A stretch of DNA of 64,000 nt from Galbibacter pacificus (GTDB taxonomy: Bacteria > Bacteroidota > Bacteroidia > Flavobacteriales > Flavobacteriaceae), in assembly GCF_029603155.1 (NCBI RefSeq), contig NZ_JAPMUA010000004.1, forward strand, positions 360,558 through 424,557. The letters are read 5' to 3'. Position numbers and translations under genes: made by a program. The stretch's first letter is position 1, and each line of letters begins with the position of its first letter. The notes under the pieces were generated by a model that made no database searches, was not told the DNA's origin, and saw nothing but the letters and a program-made list of their open reading frames with translations. Below are positions 53,796 through 63,386 of this stretch, in pieces.

Positions 53796-54380
53796 CGACT
53801 AGAAAACTGGTACTTTTTATGGAAACGAGATGATAAGTAAGTTTGCTCACGACCGCGGGCGTGGGCTCTCTTATCGTTTCCAAGGTATACCAGTACCTCT
53901 AGTCGGTAAGTTGAGTTTCACGCCTTTTTATACTAGTAATTTTAGGCTTACTCAACTATTCATAGCGCTTGTTTCTTGGTTTTATTCGAAGTTTTGCGAT
54001 CAGATAAAAAAACAGGATGAAACACCAACCGGACAGCTTGATTATCAGGGCACAATACAACGTTGTGTTCACGGTGTATTACATCCTGTTTGCCAAAAAA
54101 CCGAAGTGCCCCATATAGGCACATATTTGTTACGGGAGCCACGCCAAACATTTTCTTTCCGGTATACGATATCTTTTCTCCCGTAATCAACAACTGCACA
54201 TGATCATGGCATCCGGCCATGTGGCCAAACGATGGTTCAGACCTTAAGGCCGTTCTTCCCATGGGAGCTGACCTGCCGATAACACCATTCCCGGCAAGGG
54301 AGGCAGGCATATCCATGGCCAAGGATGGGCATGATGATTAGATTTTGAAAGGCCCTTTAGGGATAAAGAGGACATAAGGG
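53796..54380. other. Non-coding region packed with stem-loops upstream of susC
   Basis: At least five inverted repeats follow one another. (1) 53796-53905: CGACTAGA/TCTAGTCG, ACTGGTA/TACCAGT, GGAAACGA/TCGTTTCC, TAAG/CTTA, then GCTCACG/CGTGGGC, a 110-nt near-continuous hairpin. (2) 53909-53957: AGTTGAGT/ACTCAACT with GCCT/AGGC inside. (3) 54010-54091: AAACAGGATG/CATCCTGTTT and ACACC/GGTGT. (4) 54130-54186: TTACGGGAG/CTCCCGTAA. (5) 54348-54380: GGCCCTTTA/TAAGGGGCC. Open frames of about 120 codons exist on both strands without recognisable domains. The region could be a structured leader or ncRNA, or part of a mobile element. Confidence 0.6.
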
Positions 54381-54421
54381 GCCAATACCGACAAAACCGA
54401 AGTTTTATAACAACTAAGATT

Positions 54422-57400
54422 ATGCAAAAAAAATATATTTTAAGGGATAGGTGCACCCTTTTATTTGCCCTTCTCATTTTTTCTACGGGCACCTGTTCCC
54501 TCTTCGGGAATACCAAGGATGTTAATTTGTTTGATTTGGCTGCCTATCAACATCGGATCAAGGGGACGGTCACCGATTCCAATGGCATTCCCATCCAGGG
54601 AGTGAACGTAGGGATAAAAGGTTCTTCAAGTGGCACTTTTTCGGATGAAAAAGGGGCCTTTTACCTGGAGGCCGTCCCTTCCGATGTTTTGATACTGAGC
54701 TATATCGGGTTCAAGAAACTGGAGGTCGCCGTGGGAAGCTCGACGGAACTTTCCCTGGTGCTGGAAGAGGACGTAACCGATCTGGGCGCCGTTACGGTCA
54801 ATGCCGGGTATTATACAGTTACTGAAAAGGAACGTACCGGAAGTATCAGTAAAATAACTTCTAAATCAATTGATGACCAACCCGTAGCCAGCCCACTGGC
54901 AGCTATGCAAGGGCAGATGTCAGGAGTACTGATCACCCAAAATACCGGGGTCTCCGGTGGAGGGTTCAATATTCAGGTTCGTGGGGTAAACAGCCTTCGT
55001 GCCGATGGGAATGCGCCCCTCTATATCGTCGATGGGGTGCCCTTTTCATCAGAATCACTGGGGAGTACCTCCCTCTCGGGAGCGATACTCGGCGGGGCTT
55101 CAAGTCCCCTGAATAGTATCAACCCTTCCGATATACAAAGTATCGAGGTATTAAAAGATGCGGATGCCACCGCTATTTATGGCTCCAGGGGAGCCAATGG
55201 AGTGGTGCTCATTACCACAAAGAAAGGTAAAGCCGGGAAAACAAGTTTATCACTTAATACATATACAAGTGCCGGGACCCTGGCCCGAACAATGAACCTG
55301 ATGGATACTCAAGAATATATAGCAATGCGCCGGGAAGCCTATAAAAATGACGGTATCGATCCATATCCCTCAAGTGCCTATGATGTCAATGGGACATGGG
55401 ATCAAAACCGATATACGGACTGGCAAAAAGAACTCAGCGGGGGTACGGCATGGACCACCAATACTCAATTGGGGATATCGGGAGGGAATGAGAACACACG
55501 CTTTTTAATTAGTGGAACCCATCGAAAGGAAACATCTGTTTTTCCCGGGGATAACGGCTACCATAGAACCAGCGTTCACAATAACCTTAACCACCGTAGC
55601 GATGATGAGCGCTTTTCCATGAACATGTCCGTGGACTACGCAGCAGAGACCAACAACCAAATGTTTGCCGACCTTACAAGTGATGCCATGACATTGCCCC
55701 CCAATGCGCCAGCCTTGTATAACGAAGACGGGAGCCTGAATTGGGAAGAGGGTACTTTTTCGAACCCCTTGGCGGATATGGCATCCCGATATAGGTCAAA
55801 GACAAAAAACCTGATAGCCAATGGACTGTTCTCCTATAAAGTGATCCCGTCCCTTACAGCTAAAATCAGTACGGGATATACAAGTACCAGGTTAACGGAA
55901 ATTCGAACGCTCCCCTCAACGGTTTATAACTCGGCCATTGGATTGACAAGTGCCAATTCCATGCTTTTCCATAACAGTGGGGATCGCTATTCATGGATCG
56001 TAGAGCCACAACTGGAGTGGAATGCCGGTTGGGGCAAAAATACACTGGCGGCGTTAATAGGGGCTACTTTTCAGACAAATCAAAGCGAGACCCTGAATCA
56101 AATAGGCAGGGGGTTCTCAAGCAATGAGCTTATTGAAAGCCTTGCGGCGGCCGAGACGGTTAATGTAAGCAACCACACTCAAAGTGAATATAAATATCAG
56201 GCCATATATGCCAGGGTCAATTATAAATGGGATGGTAAATACCTTATTAATTTAACCGGTAGAAGGGATGGCTCCTCCCGATTTGGGAGCAATAGGCGAT
56301 ATGCTACCTTTGGGGCTGTTGGAATGGCATGGCTGTTCGCCCGGGAAAAGTTTGTTGAAAATGCGGTGCCGTGGCTTAGTTTTGGAAAGGTTAGGGCAAG
56401 CTATGGGACAACGGGGAACGACCAGATAGGGGATTATCAATACCTGAACACCTATAGCGTTAGCGGAGGCCTGTACGATGGGGTGATAGGGCTTCAGCCC
56501 AGTAGGTTGTATAATCCCGATTTTGGATGGGAGGTCAATAAAAAACTGGAGATGGCCTTGGAACTGGGATTCCTTGAGGACCGTATTTCCCTTACCGGTG
56601 CTTGGTACCAAAACAGGTCTTCAAACCAGCTTGTCGGGATACCCCTACCGGCAACGACCGGGTTTAGCTCTATTCAGGCAAATTTAGGGGCTACGGTTGA
56701 GAATGTTGGCTGGGAGTTTGACCTAAGGACACTGAATGTTCAAGGGGAAGGGTTTAAATGGACAAGCAGCCTGAACCTAAGTATTCCTAAAAATAAACTA
56801 TTGGAGTTTGAAAACCTGGAAGGCTCTACCTATGCGAATCAATATGTCATAGGACAGCCCGTGAATATTCAAAAACTATATCACTACACAGGGATAAATC
56901 CCGATACCGGAGTCTATACCTTTGAAGATTATGATCTTGACGGGCAGGTGAGTACCCCCAATGACAGACAGTTTTTGGCAAATATAGACCCCGATTTTTA
57001 CGGGGGGCTGAGCAATAACATTCAGTATAAAAACTGGAACTTGGACTTTCTCTTCCAATTTGTAAAACAACAAGGACGAAACTACCTATATGGTCTGAAA
57101 ATTCCCGGGGCAATGCTCAATATGCCCGCCTATGTATTGGATCATTGGCCGGAGAATGGGACGGAGGCCGCCATTCAAAGATATACCACCGGAATCCATG
57201 GTGATGCTAGAAATGCATACCTCAGGCATGGCAGTAGCTCAGCAATCATTAGCGATGCCTCTTACATAAGGCTGAAAAATATAAATGTTTCCTATACAAT
57301 TCCCAGACAATGGTCTAAACTGTTTTCAGCCAGAATATACATGCAGGGACAAAACCTTTTGACCCTGACCAAATACAAAGGGCAGGATCCGGAATCCCAA

Positions 57401-57460
57401 CTAGGATCCTATATACCGCCACTGAAACAATATGCCCTGGGAATACATCTTGAATTTTAA
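54422..57460 (+). CDS. SusC/RagA-type TonB-dependent outer-membrane receptor
   Basis: A 1012-residue receptor. After a signal peptide (about residues 1-30) comes a carboxypeptidase-regulatory-like domain (IKGTVTDSNGIPIQGVNVGI, about 45-120), the plug domain (IQVRGVNSLRADGNAPLYIV; IEVLKDADATAIYGSRGANG) and a 22-strand barrel ending in a terminal Phe (GIHLEF). With its SusD partner 18 bases downstream it should import an oligomer. The following S9 peptidase gene suggests a peptide, not a glycan; no glycoside hydrolase is present. A structured 600-nt region precedes it. Confidence 0.95.
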   Translation: MQKKYILRDRCTLLFALLIFSTGTCSLFGNTKDVNLFDLAAYQHRIKGTVTDSNGIPIQGVNVGIKGSSSGTFSDEKGAFYLEAVPSDVLILSYIGFKKLEVAVGSSTELSLVLEEDVTDLGAVTVNAGYYTVTEKERTGSISKITSKSIDDQPVASPLAAMQGQMSGVLITQNTGVSGGGFNIQVRGVNSLRADGNAPLYIVDGVPFSSESLGSTSLSGAILGGASSPLNSINPSDIQSIEVLKDADATAIYGSRGANGVVLITTKKGKAGKTSLSLNTYTSAGTLARTMNLMDTQEYIAMRREAYKNDGIDPYPSSAYDVNGTWDQNRYTDWQKELSGGTAWTTNTQLGISGGNENTRFLISGTHRKETSVFPGDNGYHRTSVHNNLNHRSDDERFSMNMSVDYAAETNNQMFADLTSDAMTLPPNAPALYNEDGSLNWEEGTFSNPLADMASRYRSKTKNLIANGLFSYKVIPSLTAKISTGYTSTRLTEIRTLPSTVYNSAIGLTSANSMLFHNSGDRYSWIVEPQLEWNAGWGKNTLAALIGATFQTNQSETLNQIGRGFSSNELIESLAAAETVNVSNHTQSEYKYQAIYARVNYKWDGKYLINLTGRRDGSSRFGSNRRYATFGAVGMAWLFAREKFVENAVPWLSFGKVRASYGTTGNDQIGDYQYLNTYSVSGGLYDGVIGLQPSRLYNPDFGWEVNKKLEMALELGFLEDRISLTGAWYQNRSSNQLVGIPLPATTGFSSIQANLGATVENVGWEFDLRTLNVQGEGFKWTSSLNLSIPKNKLLEFENLEGSTYANQYVIGQPVNIQKLYHYTGINPDTGVYTFEDYDLDGQVSTPNDRQFLANIDPDFYGGLSNNIQYKNWNLDFLFQFVKQQGRNYLYGLKIPGAMLNMPAYVLDHWPENGTEAAIQRYTTGIHGDARNAYLRHGSSSAIISDASYIRLKNINVSYTIPRQWSKLFSARIYMQGQNLLTLTKYKGQDPESQLGSYIPPLKQYALGIHLEF

Positions 57461-57478
57461 TTCTTAAAACAAACCGTT

Positions 57479-58861
57479 ATGAAATATAGAGCCACTAGAC
57501 TAAAAGTATTATTTCTCCTCTTTAGTATAACAATGGGAGGATGTGATCAGTATACTGAAATAGACCTTCCCAATGACCGGTTAACCGGGGAGGCCGTTTT
57601 TAAGGATCCTTTGACCGCCGAGGCTGCCTTGTTGGACATATATGCCAACATGCGCCAGCGAGGGATGATAGCCGGAGATCTTAGTGGACTTTCCATACTA
57701 ATGGGGAGTTATAGCGATGAACTGGATTATTACGGGGTTCCTAATTCTTCTGTAGATACCTTTTATAGCCATTCGATAATTGCTTCAAATGACCTTGTTG
57801 CTACCATGTGGGAATTGGCATATAATCAGATATATGCCGCAAATGCCCTTGTCGAGGGGCTGGATACCACCGAAATTAATGAGCAGGAAGAAATAAACAG
57901 GATAAAAGGGGAAGCCTTATTTATAAGGGCCTTTCTCCATTTTTATCTTGTCAACCTTTTTGGGGAAATTCCCTATGTAACTACCACAGCATACACTGTG
58001 AATAGTACCATAGGTAGAACAGGTATAAGTGAAGTATATGATAATATTATCAGCGATCTTATCAAAGCGGAAGAATTGCTGCCAGTCGATTATAAGGGTT
58101 CGTTTCATACACGCCCCAATAAAATGGCTGCGAGGGCATTACTGGCTAGAACATACCTATATGCCGATAAAAATACAGAAGCGGTTCGGGTGGTGACAAG
58201 CGTGATAAACTCAGGATTATATCCACCAGAAATGAATCTGGAAAAAGCGTTTTTGAAAACCAGTTCGGCAACCATATGGCAATTACATTCCGGAGAAGAA
58301 CAGAAGAAAACACTCGAAGCCATTACCATGATTCCAAGTGCCACACCACCCGATATTTTATCGCTAAGAGAAGAATTGGTGTCTAGCTTTGAAACAGGAG
58401 ATATGCGAAAACAAGCGTGGGTAGGCAGTATAAGCGATGGAACGGATATCTGGTATTATCCATATAAATATAAAAATGAGAACCCCTCAGGGACAGCTGA
58501 TGAATATTCCATCATTCTGAGGATTGAAGAATTATATCTTATAAGAGCCGAAGCCTATGCCCAAACCGGAAATTTACAAGCTGCCGTAGCAGACCTAAAT
58601 GTTATCCGAAATAGGGCAGGACTCCAATCAATGCAATTATCAGATGAACAAAGCGTATTAAATGCTGTAATAGAGCAGTGGCGCTTGGAGTTCTTTAGTG
58701 AAATGGGACATCGTTGGTTTGATCTAAAACGATGGAATATGGCCGGTCAAATCCTGCCCAGTATAAAGCCCGGATGGAGGGAAACAGATATGCTGCTGCC
58801 CATACCCGAGAATGAAATTATACTCAATGATCAATTGCAACCGCAAAACCCAGGGTACTAA
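57479..58861 (+). CDS. SusD/RagB-type surface lipoprotein
   Basis: A 460-residue lipoprotein with lipobox TMGGC (Cys22). The N-terminal SusD-like domain (LTGEAVFKDPLTAEAALLDI) and the C-terminal RagB/SusD domain (YLIRAEAYAQTGNLQAAVAD, LRNRAG-type sequence and EFFSEMGHRWFDLKRW) are both recognisable. It forms the lid on the SusC barrel and binds substrate. The S9 peptidase ATG comes one base after its stop codon, so the three genes are one transcription unit. Confidence 0.95.
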   Translation: MKYRATRLKVLFLLFSITMGGCDQYTEIDLPNDRLTGEAVFKDPLTAEAALLDIYANMRQRGMIAGDLSGLSILMGSYSDELDYYGVPNSSVDTFYSHSIIASNDLVATMWELAYNQIYAANALVEGLDTTEINEQEEINRIKGEALFIRAFLHFYLVNLFGEIPYVTTTAYTVNSTIGRTGISEVYDNIISDLIKAEELLPVDYKGSFHTRPNKMAARALLARTYLYADKNTEAVRVVTSVINSGLYPPEMNLEKAFLKTSSATIWQLHSGEEQKKTLEAITMIPSATPPDILSLREELVSSFETGDMRKQAWVGSISDGTDIWYYPYKYKNENPSGTADEYSIILRIEELYLIRAEAYAQTGNLQAAVADLNVIRNRAGLQSMQLSDEQSVLNAVIEQWRLEFFSEMGHRWFDLKRWNMAGQILPSIKPGWRETDMLLPIPENEIILNDQLQPQNPGY

Positions 58862-58862
58862 A

Positions 58863-61457
58863 ATGATAACTAAATACTCAAAAATAAGTATCGTAGCAAT
58901 TTGCCTTTTGGCATTAGTGCCAGTCCCAGCACAACAAAGACCAAAACAAACAATAGAACCTGAAGATTATAGTTCTTGGCATGAATTGGGACCCACTTCC
59001 ATCGCTCCCGATGGGAAGTGGGTTTCCTATTCACTGTTGTATGACCAAAGGATGGATACCCTATTTGTAAAACATACAGGCAGAGATTTAAAATATGTAT
59101 TGGCTGATAGTCAAATGGGGGATTTTAGTAAAAATAGTCAGTGGCTATCAACAACTAGCAAGCAAAAAGGAGTTGGGATTATAAACCTTCAAAGTGGAGC
59201 GACTACATGGATAGAAAATGGCATAAAATCATGGTTTCTAGATGATGGGGGCTTTATAGCTGTTATGCTGAGAAATGAAAAGGGGAAAAGCCTGTTACTT
59301 AAAAACCTGAATGGAAATAGGGAATTCAAAAAAGATGCTATTAAAGAAATTGAGGTAAGTCCAGATCAAAGTAAAATAGCTGTGCTGCTTAAAAATAATA
59401 CTGTAGAAATAATAGACCCGTATGAAAAGATAGGGTCTACCACCCTTGTGGAAAAATCGATGCATGACCGCGGGAACTTGATATGGAACGATAGGGGTGA
59501 TGCCGTAACATTCTTTGAAAAGCATGTTGATAAAAATGGATCGGACGCCTTGAACTTAATTTTTATTCCTGATATTTCTCAGGCCGATAAAAAAAAGGTC
59601 CTAACGCCTGATAAGATATTATCCAATGGGGAAATAATAAAACGGACTATGTATCCGTCTTTGTACATAGGCCCTAAGAAAAAACAGGTTTTCTTTTATA
59701 CCCAAAAAAAAGAATCTCAGACTCATAAAGATTCCATAGTGGAAGTTTGGAACGCTCAGGATCCCCTTGAATATGAGAAGGCAAAAAATTTACCTACATC
59801 CAGACTCTCCCTTTGGAATATACAGACCGATAAAGTAATGCCCGTTGCGGATTCTATTTATACCACCGCATTTCTGTCACCTAAAAGAAACTTTGCTATT
59901 GTATTTGATAAGTATCGGTACCAGCCTAAAAATGGAGGGGAAGGGAAATCAGATATATGGATCAGGAACCTATCAGATGGGAGCTTAAAATTAGTCTTAA
60001 AGAAATACCATTGGAATCGTTCGCTCGTAGGAATGTCACCGGATGATCGCTATATCAGCTATTTTAAAGATGGTAACTGGTGGGTCTATGAGGTTGGTTC
60101 CCAAAGACACCGATGCCTGACCCAAAAACTATCCCATTTTACAAAATATTCTTCCTATTCAGGGAAAAATACAGACTCCTATGAATTTGTAGGCTGGTCG
60201 TCCGATGCTAAATATATGATTGTACATGACAATCAGGGAGTTTGGTTGTTGAATCCCCAAAGCCCAAAGCCCATATATATCGGACTGCCAAAAAACGAAG
60301 GGGTAAGGTTAAAGGTTGCAAAAGTCAACCATAATAAAAAACCGCTGAAATCCTTTGACGCATTAAATGCCAATATGGATATGGAAAGCGGACTCTTACT
60401 TGAAGCTACCGATAATAAATATAACAGCGGATATTACCAATGGGATTTTAAAAAAGGTCTGCAAGAGCTAGTGTTTGAAAATGCTAAAATAAATAACCTC
60501 CAAAAAGCAGCGAGAACAAAAATATACATAGTAACATCACAAACAGCGGAAGTTTCTCCTCAAATATTAATAGGTTCACCCGATCAAAAACCGGAAGTAT
60601 TGGTGTCCACAAATACACACCAAAAAGACTACCTCTGGACTAGGGCTGAACTGATCGAATATAAGAATGAAAAAGGGGAGAAGCTAAAAGGAATTTTATA
60701 CTATCCGAATGATTACAATCCCCATAAAAAACACCCCATGATAGTCTATCTATATGAACGGCAATCCCAATACATTCACGACTACCAAAAACCATCGCTT
60801 TACAATACAGGAGGGTTTAACCAAATTAATTATACCTCCGATGGCTATTTTGTGCTATATCCGGATATTACCTATCAGATTGGGGCACCAGGGCCTTCAG
60901 CGGTTAATTGTGTGGAGGCCGCCGTTAAAAAAGTATTGGATGTGGTGCCAGTATATGAAAATGCCATAGGACTGATCGGGCATTCTTTCGGGGGATATGA
61001 AACGACCTATATAAGCGTTAAATCTGATCTGTTCAAAACCGCCGTAGCAGGAGGGGCAGTGACTGATTTTGTAAGTAGCTCCTTGAGCCTAGAAACCAGT
61101 GGGGAGTCCCGAATGTGGCGGTATATGGATTACCAAATGCGAATGGGAGAAATGCTTTATGATGATTTTAACGGGTATTTGGAAAATTCTACCATAAGAT
61201 ATGCAGATCAAATTAAAATTCCCTTGCTCATCTGGACAGGGAAAAAGGATTATCATGTAGGGCTAGAACAAAGCATGTACCTTCATATGGCACTGCGTAA
61301 TCTAAATAAAGAAAATGTGCTGTTACGCTATAAAGGGGAAGGACACATTTTATTGAATCCCAAAGCGCAATATGATGCGACGGTAAGGATTAAAGCTTGG
61401 TTTGACCATTATTTAAGGGGGCTGCCAATGCCTAAAGGGATATCGTGGAACTACTAA
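58863..61457 (+). CDS. S9 family (prolyl oligopeptidase) peptidase
   Basis: An 864-residue serine peptidase with a signal peptide (ending VPAQ). The first 570 residues form a beta-propeller-like region (SSWHELGPTSIAPDGKWVSY), the C-terminal 280 an alpha/beta hydrolase. The triad is Ser708 in GHSFGG, Asp796 in GKKDYHV and His828 in GEGHILL. It resembles dipeptidyl-peptidase and acylaminoacyl peptidases of family S9. The start is ATG 58863, one base after the susD stop; an overlapping longer frame is not needed. It should cut short peptides in the periplasm. Confidence 0.92.
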   Translation: MITKYSKISIVAICLLALVPVPAQQRPKQTIEPEDYSSWHELGPTSIAPDGKWVSYSLLYDQRMDTLFVKHTGRDLKYVLADSQMGDFSKNSQWLSTTSKQKGVGIINLQSGATTWIENGIKSWFLDDGGFIAVMLRNEKGKSLLLKNLNGNREFKKDAIKEIEVSPDQSKIAVLLKNNTVEIIDPYEKIGSTTLVEKSMHDRGNLIWNDRGDAVTFFEKHVDKNGSDALNLIFIPDISQADKKKVLTPDKILSNGEIIKRTMYPSLYIGPKKKQVFFYTQKKESQTHKDSIVEVWNAQDPLEYEKAKNLPTSRLSLWNIQTDKVMPVADSIYTTAFLSPKRNFAIVFDKYRYQPKNGGEGKSDIWIRNLSDGSLKLVLKKYHWNRSLVGMSPDDRYISYFKDGNWWVYEVGSQRHRCLTQKLSHFTKYSSYSGKNTDSYEFVGWSSDAKYMIVHDNQGVWLLNPQSPKPIYIGLPKNEGVRLKVAKVNHNKKPLKSFDALNANMDMESGLLLEATDNKYNSGYYQWDFKKGLQELVFENAKINNLQKAARTKIYIVTSQTAEVSPQILIGSPDQKPEVLVSTNTHQKDYLWTRAELIEYKNEKGEKLKGILYYPNDYNPHKKHPMIVYLYERQSQYIHDYQKPSLYNTGGFNQINYTSDGYFVLYPDITYQIGAPGPSAVNCVEAAVKKVLDVVPVYENAIGLIGHSFGGYETTYISVKSDLFKTAVAGGAVTDFVSSSLSLETSGESRMWRYMDYQMRMGEMLYDDFNGYLENSTIRYADQIKIPLLIWTGKKDYHVGLEQSMYLHMALRNLNKENVLLRYKGEGHILLNPKAQYDATVRIKAWFDHYLRGLPMPKGISWNY

Positions 61458-61460
61458 TAA

Positions 61461-61497
61461 CAATGCCGGTGATTTTTTGGTCACCGGCATTGCTTTT
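61461..61497. terminator. Terminator between the S9 peptidase and DUF6520 genes
   Basis: CAATGCCGGTGA and TCACCGGCATTG form a 12-bp stem with an eight-base T-rich loop, followed by CTTTTAT on the plus strand. Confidence 0.85.
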
Positions 61498-61519
61498 ATA
61501 TCGCTCAATAAAATGAATG

Positions 61520-61783
61520 TTACTGAATTTTAACATAGAGCGGTTGAGCACAATTGGAATCAGAAAGGTCATTGATACCGTCACTACATTGCTGTAAATT
61601 GAAAACAGTAGAACAGGTGGTATTGGCATCAACACATCGTTCCTGAACTTCATTCCAATAATAGCCCGGAGCATCTGCAAGGGCTGCTTGACCCATTGAA
61701 ATTTGATTGCCCGCAAAAGCGGCGCCCATAGCCAATACTACAACAGCCATAGGCATCACTAAATTTTTAAAACGCTTTTTCAT
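61520..61783 (-). CDS. DUF6520 small secreted four-cysteine protein
   Basis: An 87-residue protein. MKKRFKNLVMPMAVVVLAMGAAFAG is a signal peptide cleaved near residue 24. The mature part of about 60 residues has four cysteines (50, 57, 66, 78) and few charges, with YYWNEVQERC and CAQPLYVKIQ at its ends. The signal VMPMAVVVLAMGAAFA and the Cys pattern match DUF6520, a Bacteroidota family whose function is not known to me. Four cysteines allow two disulfides. It lies 105 bases downstream of the MauE-like gene on the same strand. Confidence 0.82.
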   Translation of the reverse strand: MKKRFKNLVMPMAVVVLAMGAAFAGNQISMGQAALADAPGYYWNEVQERCVDANTTCSTVFNLQQCSDGINDLSDSNCAQPLYVKIQ

Positions 61784-61888
61784 AATAAAATGTTTTAAAT
61801 GATTAATAAATATGACTTACTCTTTTTTTATAGGTTTTCAGTCTTTCCCCTATCATCGCGCGATTTATTATTAATTTTTTATCTTCTA

Positions 61889-63385
61889 TTACCTGAACAA
61901 CCGATCCCTGATGCGGTAGGTTTGTAAATGAGTACCCACTAGACAAACCAATAAATTCCCTTCAACCCTAAAATCGGATAGCTTTTCCTTGCCGATATGT
62001 TGAATACGAAAACTCCCGATATAACTTTGCGCTATAAAATCATAAACATCGATCACAGAAGATCGATCCCATACTTTGCTGGATTCGTAATTTCCCATAA
62101 TACCTGAGTTGATAAATAGATACCGTCCGGAGGTGGCCGTAAGCTTGTTGACCATTAACGGGGGCTTTGATAACTTTCGGATAGCCCGCGAGGAAATAGT
62201 ATCGATCGAGATCTGAGCCTTGCTGATCGTATCAATAGTATTAGCGATATCATAGCTGCTGAGGTCGGACTCAGCTATAGTGTATTGATTTCGGTAAAAA
62301 TAGGTATATAATACTTTTTGATATTCCTTATTGTAAATAAGTGTGCCATCCGTATCAAAAACACCGTCTATTTGTTTCTTTAAAATGGAACGTGCCATGG
62401 TGAGCTGTGGTTCCTTTACTAAGGATAATGTACCTAGAACATTTTCATTGTTTGTATGATTGCGTGCTCGCACTACTAAAGAATCATTACGTACCGGGAC
62501 AGCTAATGAGAAGAATTCGTTTATTTTTTTGTAATCTGCCTTTTTGGTCTTTAGAAGACCTCTTAATACATAAGGAATACTTCCGTCAACAATAAAAAAA
62601 TATGGAGGAATGATCATCGTTCTGACAGCACGATAAGGAAGGCTGTCCTTCGGTATCGAAAGACGTAGGTTTTCTGTTTTTAAAAGGGAAGTATCCAATT
62701 TCTTTACCAATAATGGAGCCGTTTGGTTGGATAGATATATATTCCCTTTGTTGAATCCACTGATATAAAAAGAGTTTAATTTTAAATCTTTTTCAGCAAT
62801 CGCTCTAAGAGGGTGTTGTGTAAATCTTCGGATAAAAGGATTACGGGTGTGCATTTGTTTTTCAGAGGAGTTGTAGAGTAATGTAACGGTGGATATTGCT
62901 CCTATTGTAAGAATATTTAGGGTAGTTAGCACAAACCTCTTTGAAAGATTTAGATAATTTAAAGAAGGATGCAATGCAATATAAATAGCAAGGAGTGCCA
63001 AAAAAATAAAGGCCATATTAAAAACCAAGTGCTCACCCCATCCTAGCTTTTCCAAAACACCACCACAGGAACAGGGAACGTAGGATGCATAATTTAAGAT
63101 AATGTAGATATATACTGTGAACATGACCATTAGGGTAAAAGCACCCATGAGCCCTAATAGCCGTGTCCTTGGAAAAACTAAAAGCCCTACTATTAAAAGT
63201 TCTAAAACAGGAACTAGCCATGCCAACCAACCGGCATATACACTTAACATAGGTGATTGCCCCAACTGAATTTGAAAGTTTTCAAAGTCCAATAGCTTGC
63301 TTATCGCTGCATATACAAAAAGGAGTATGAACAGATAACTGATGATTTCAACAATTAAACCTGTATGTTTTTTACACCATTTCAT
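61889..63385 (-). CDS. MauE/DoxX-type redox membrane protein with large C-terminal domain
   Basis: A 498-residue protein starting at ATG 63385. The first 165 residues are a MauE/DoxX-type four-helix membrane domain (LFVYAAISKLLDFENFQIQL, then GQSPML) with the family motif YVPCSCGGVLEKLGW (C105, C107). After a fifth helix the remaining 320 residues are soluble and look like a beta-propeller (FYISGFNKGNIYLSNQTAPL). MauE is needed to mature the disulfide-rich small subunit of methylamine dehydrogenase, so this protein may act on the thiols of the DUF6520 peptide. That partner is inferred from position. Confidence 0.82.
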   Translation of the reverse strand: MKWCKKHTGLIVEIISYLFILLFVYAAISKLLDFENFQIQLGQSPMLSVYAGWLAWLVPVLELLIVGLLVFPRTRLLGLMGAFTLMVMFTVYIYIILNYASYVPCSCGGVLEKLGWGEHLVFNMAFIFLALLAIYIALHPSLNYLNLSKRFVLTTLNILTIGAISTVTLLYNSSEKQMHTRNPFIRRFTQHPLRAIAEKDLKLNSFYISGFNKGNIYLSNQTAPLLVKKLDTSLLKTENLRLSIPKDSLPYRAVRTMIIPPYFFIVDGSIPYVLRGLLKTKKADYKKINEFFSLAVPVRNDSLVVRARNHTNNENVLGTLSLVKEPQLTMARSILKKQIDGVFDTDGTLIYNKEYQKVLYTYFYRNQYTIAESDLSSYDIANTIDTISKAQISIDTISSRAIRKLSKPPLMVNKLTATSGRYLFINSGIMGNYESSKVWDRSSVIDVYDFIAQSYIGSFRIQHIGKEKLSDFRVEGNLLVCLVGTHLQTYRIRDRLFR

Positions 63386-63386
63386 G

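Noticed and set aside
53830..54322. Open frames of about 120 codons on both strands
   Set aside because: Neither product has a recognisable domain and both lie over strong inverted repeats, which explains the mirrored openness.
53796..54380. Group II intron or integron attC array
   Set aside because: No domain V sequence, no reverse transcriptase, no integrase and no core GTTRRRY/RYYYAAC boxes were found.
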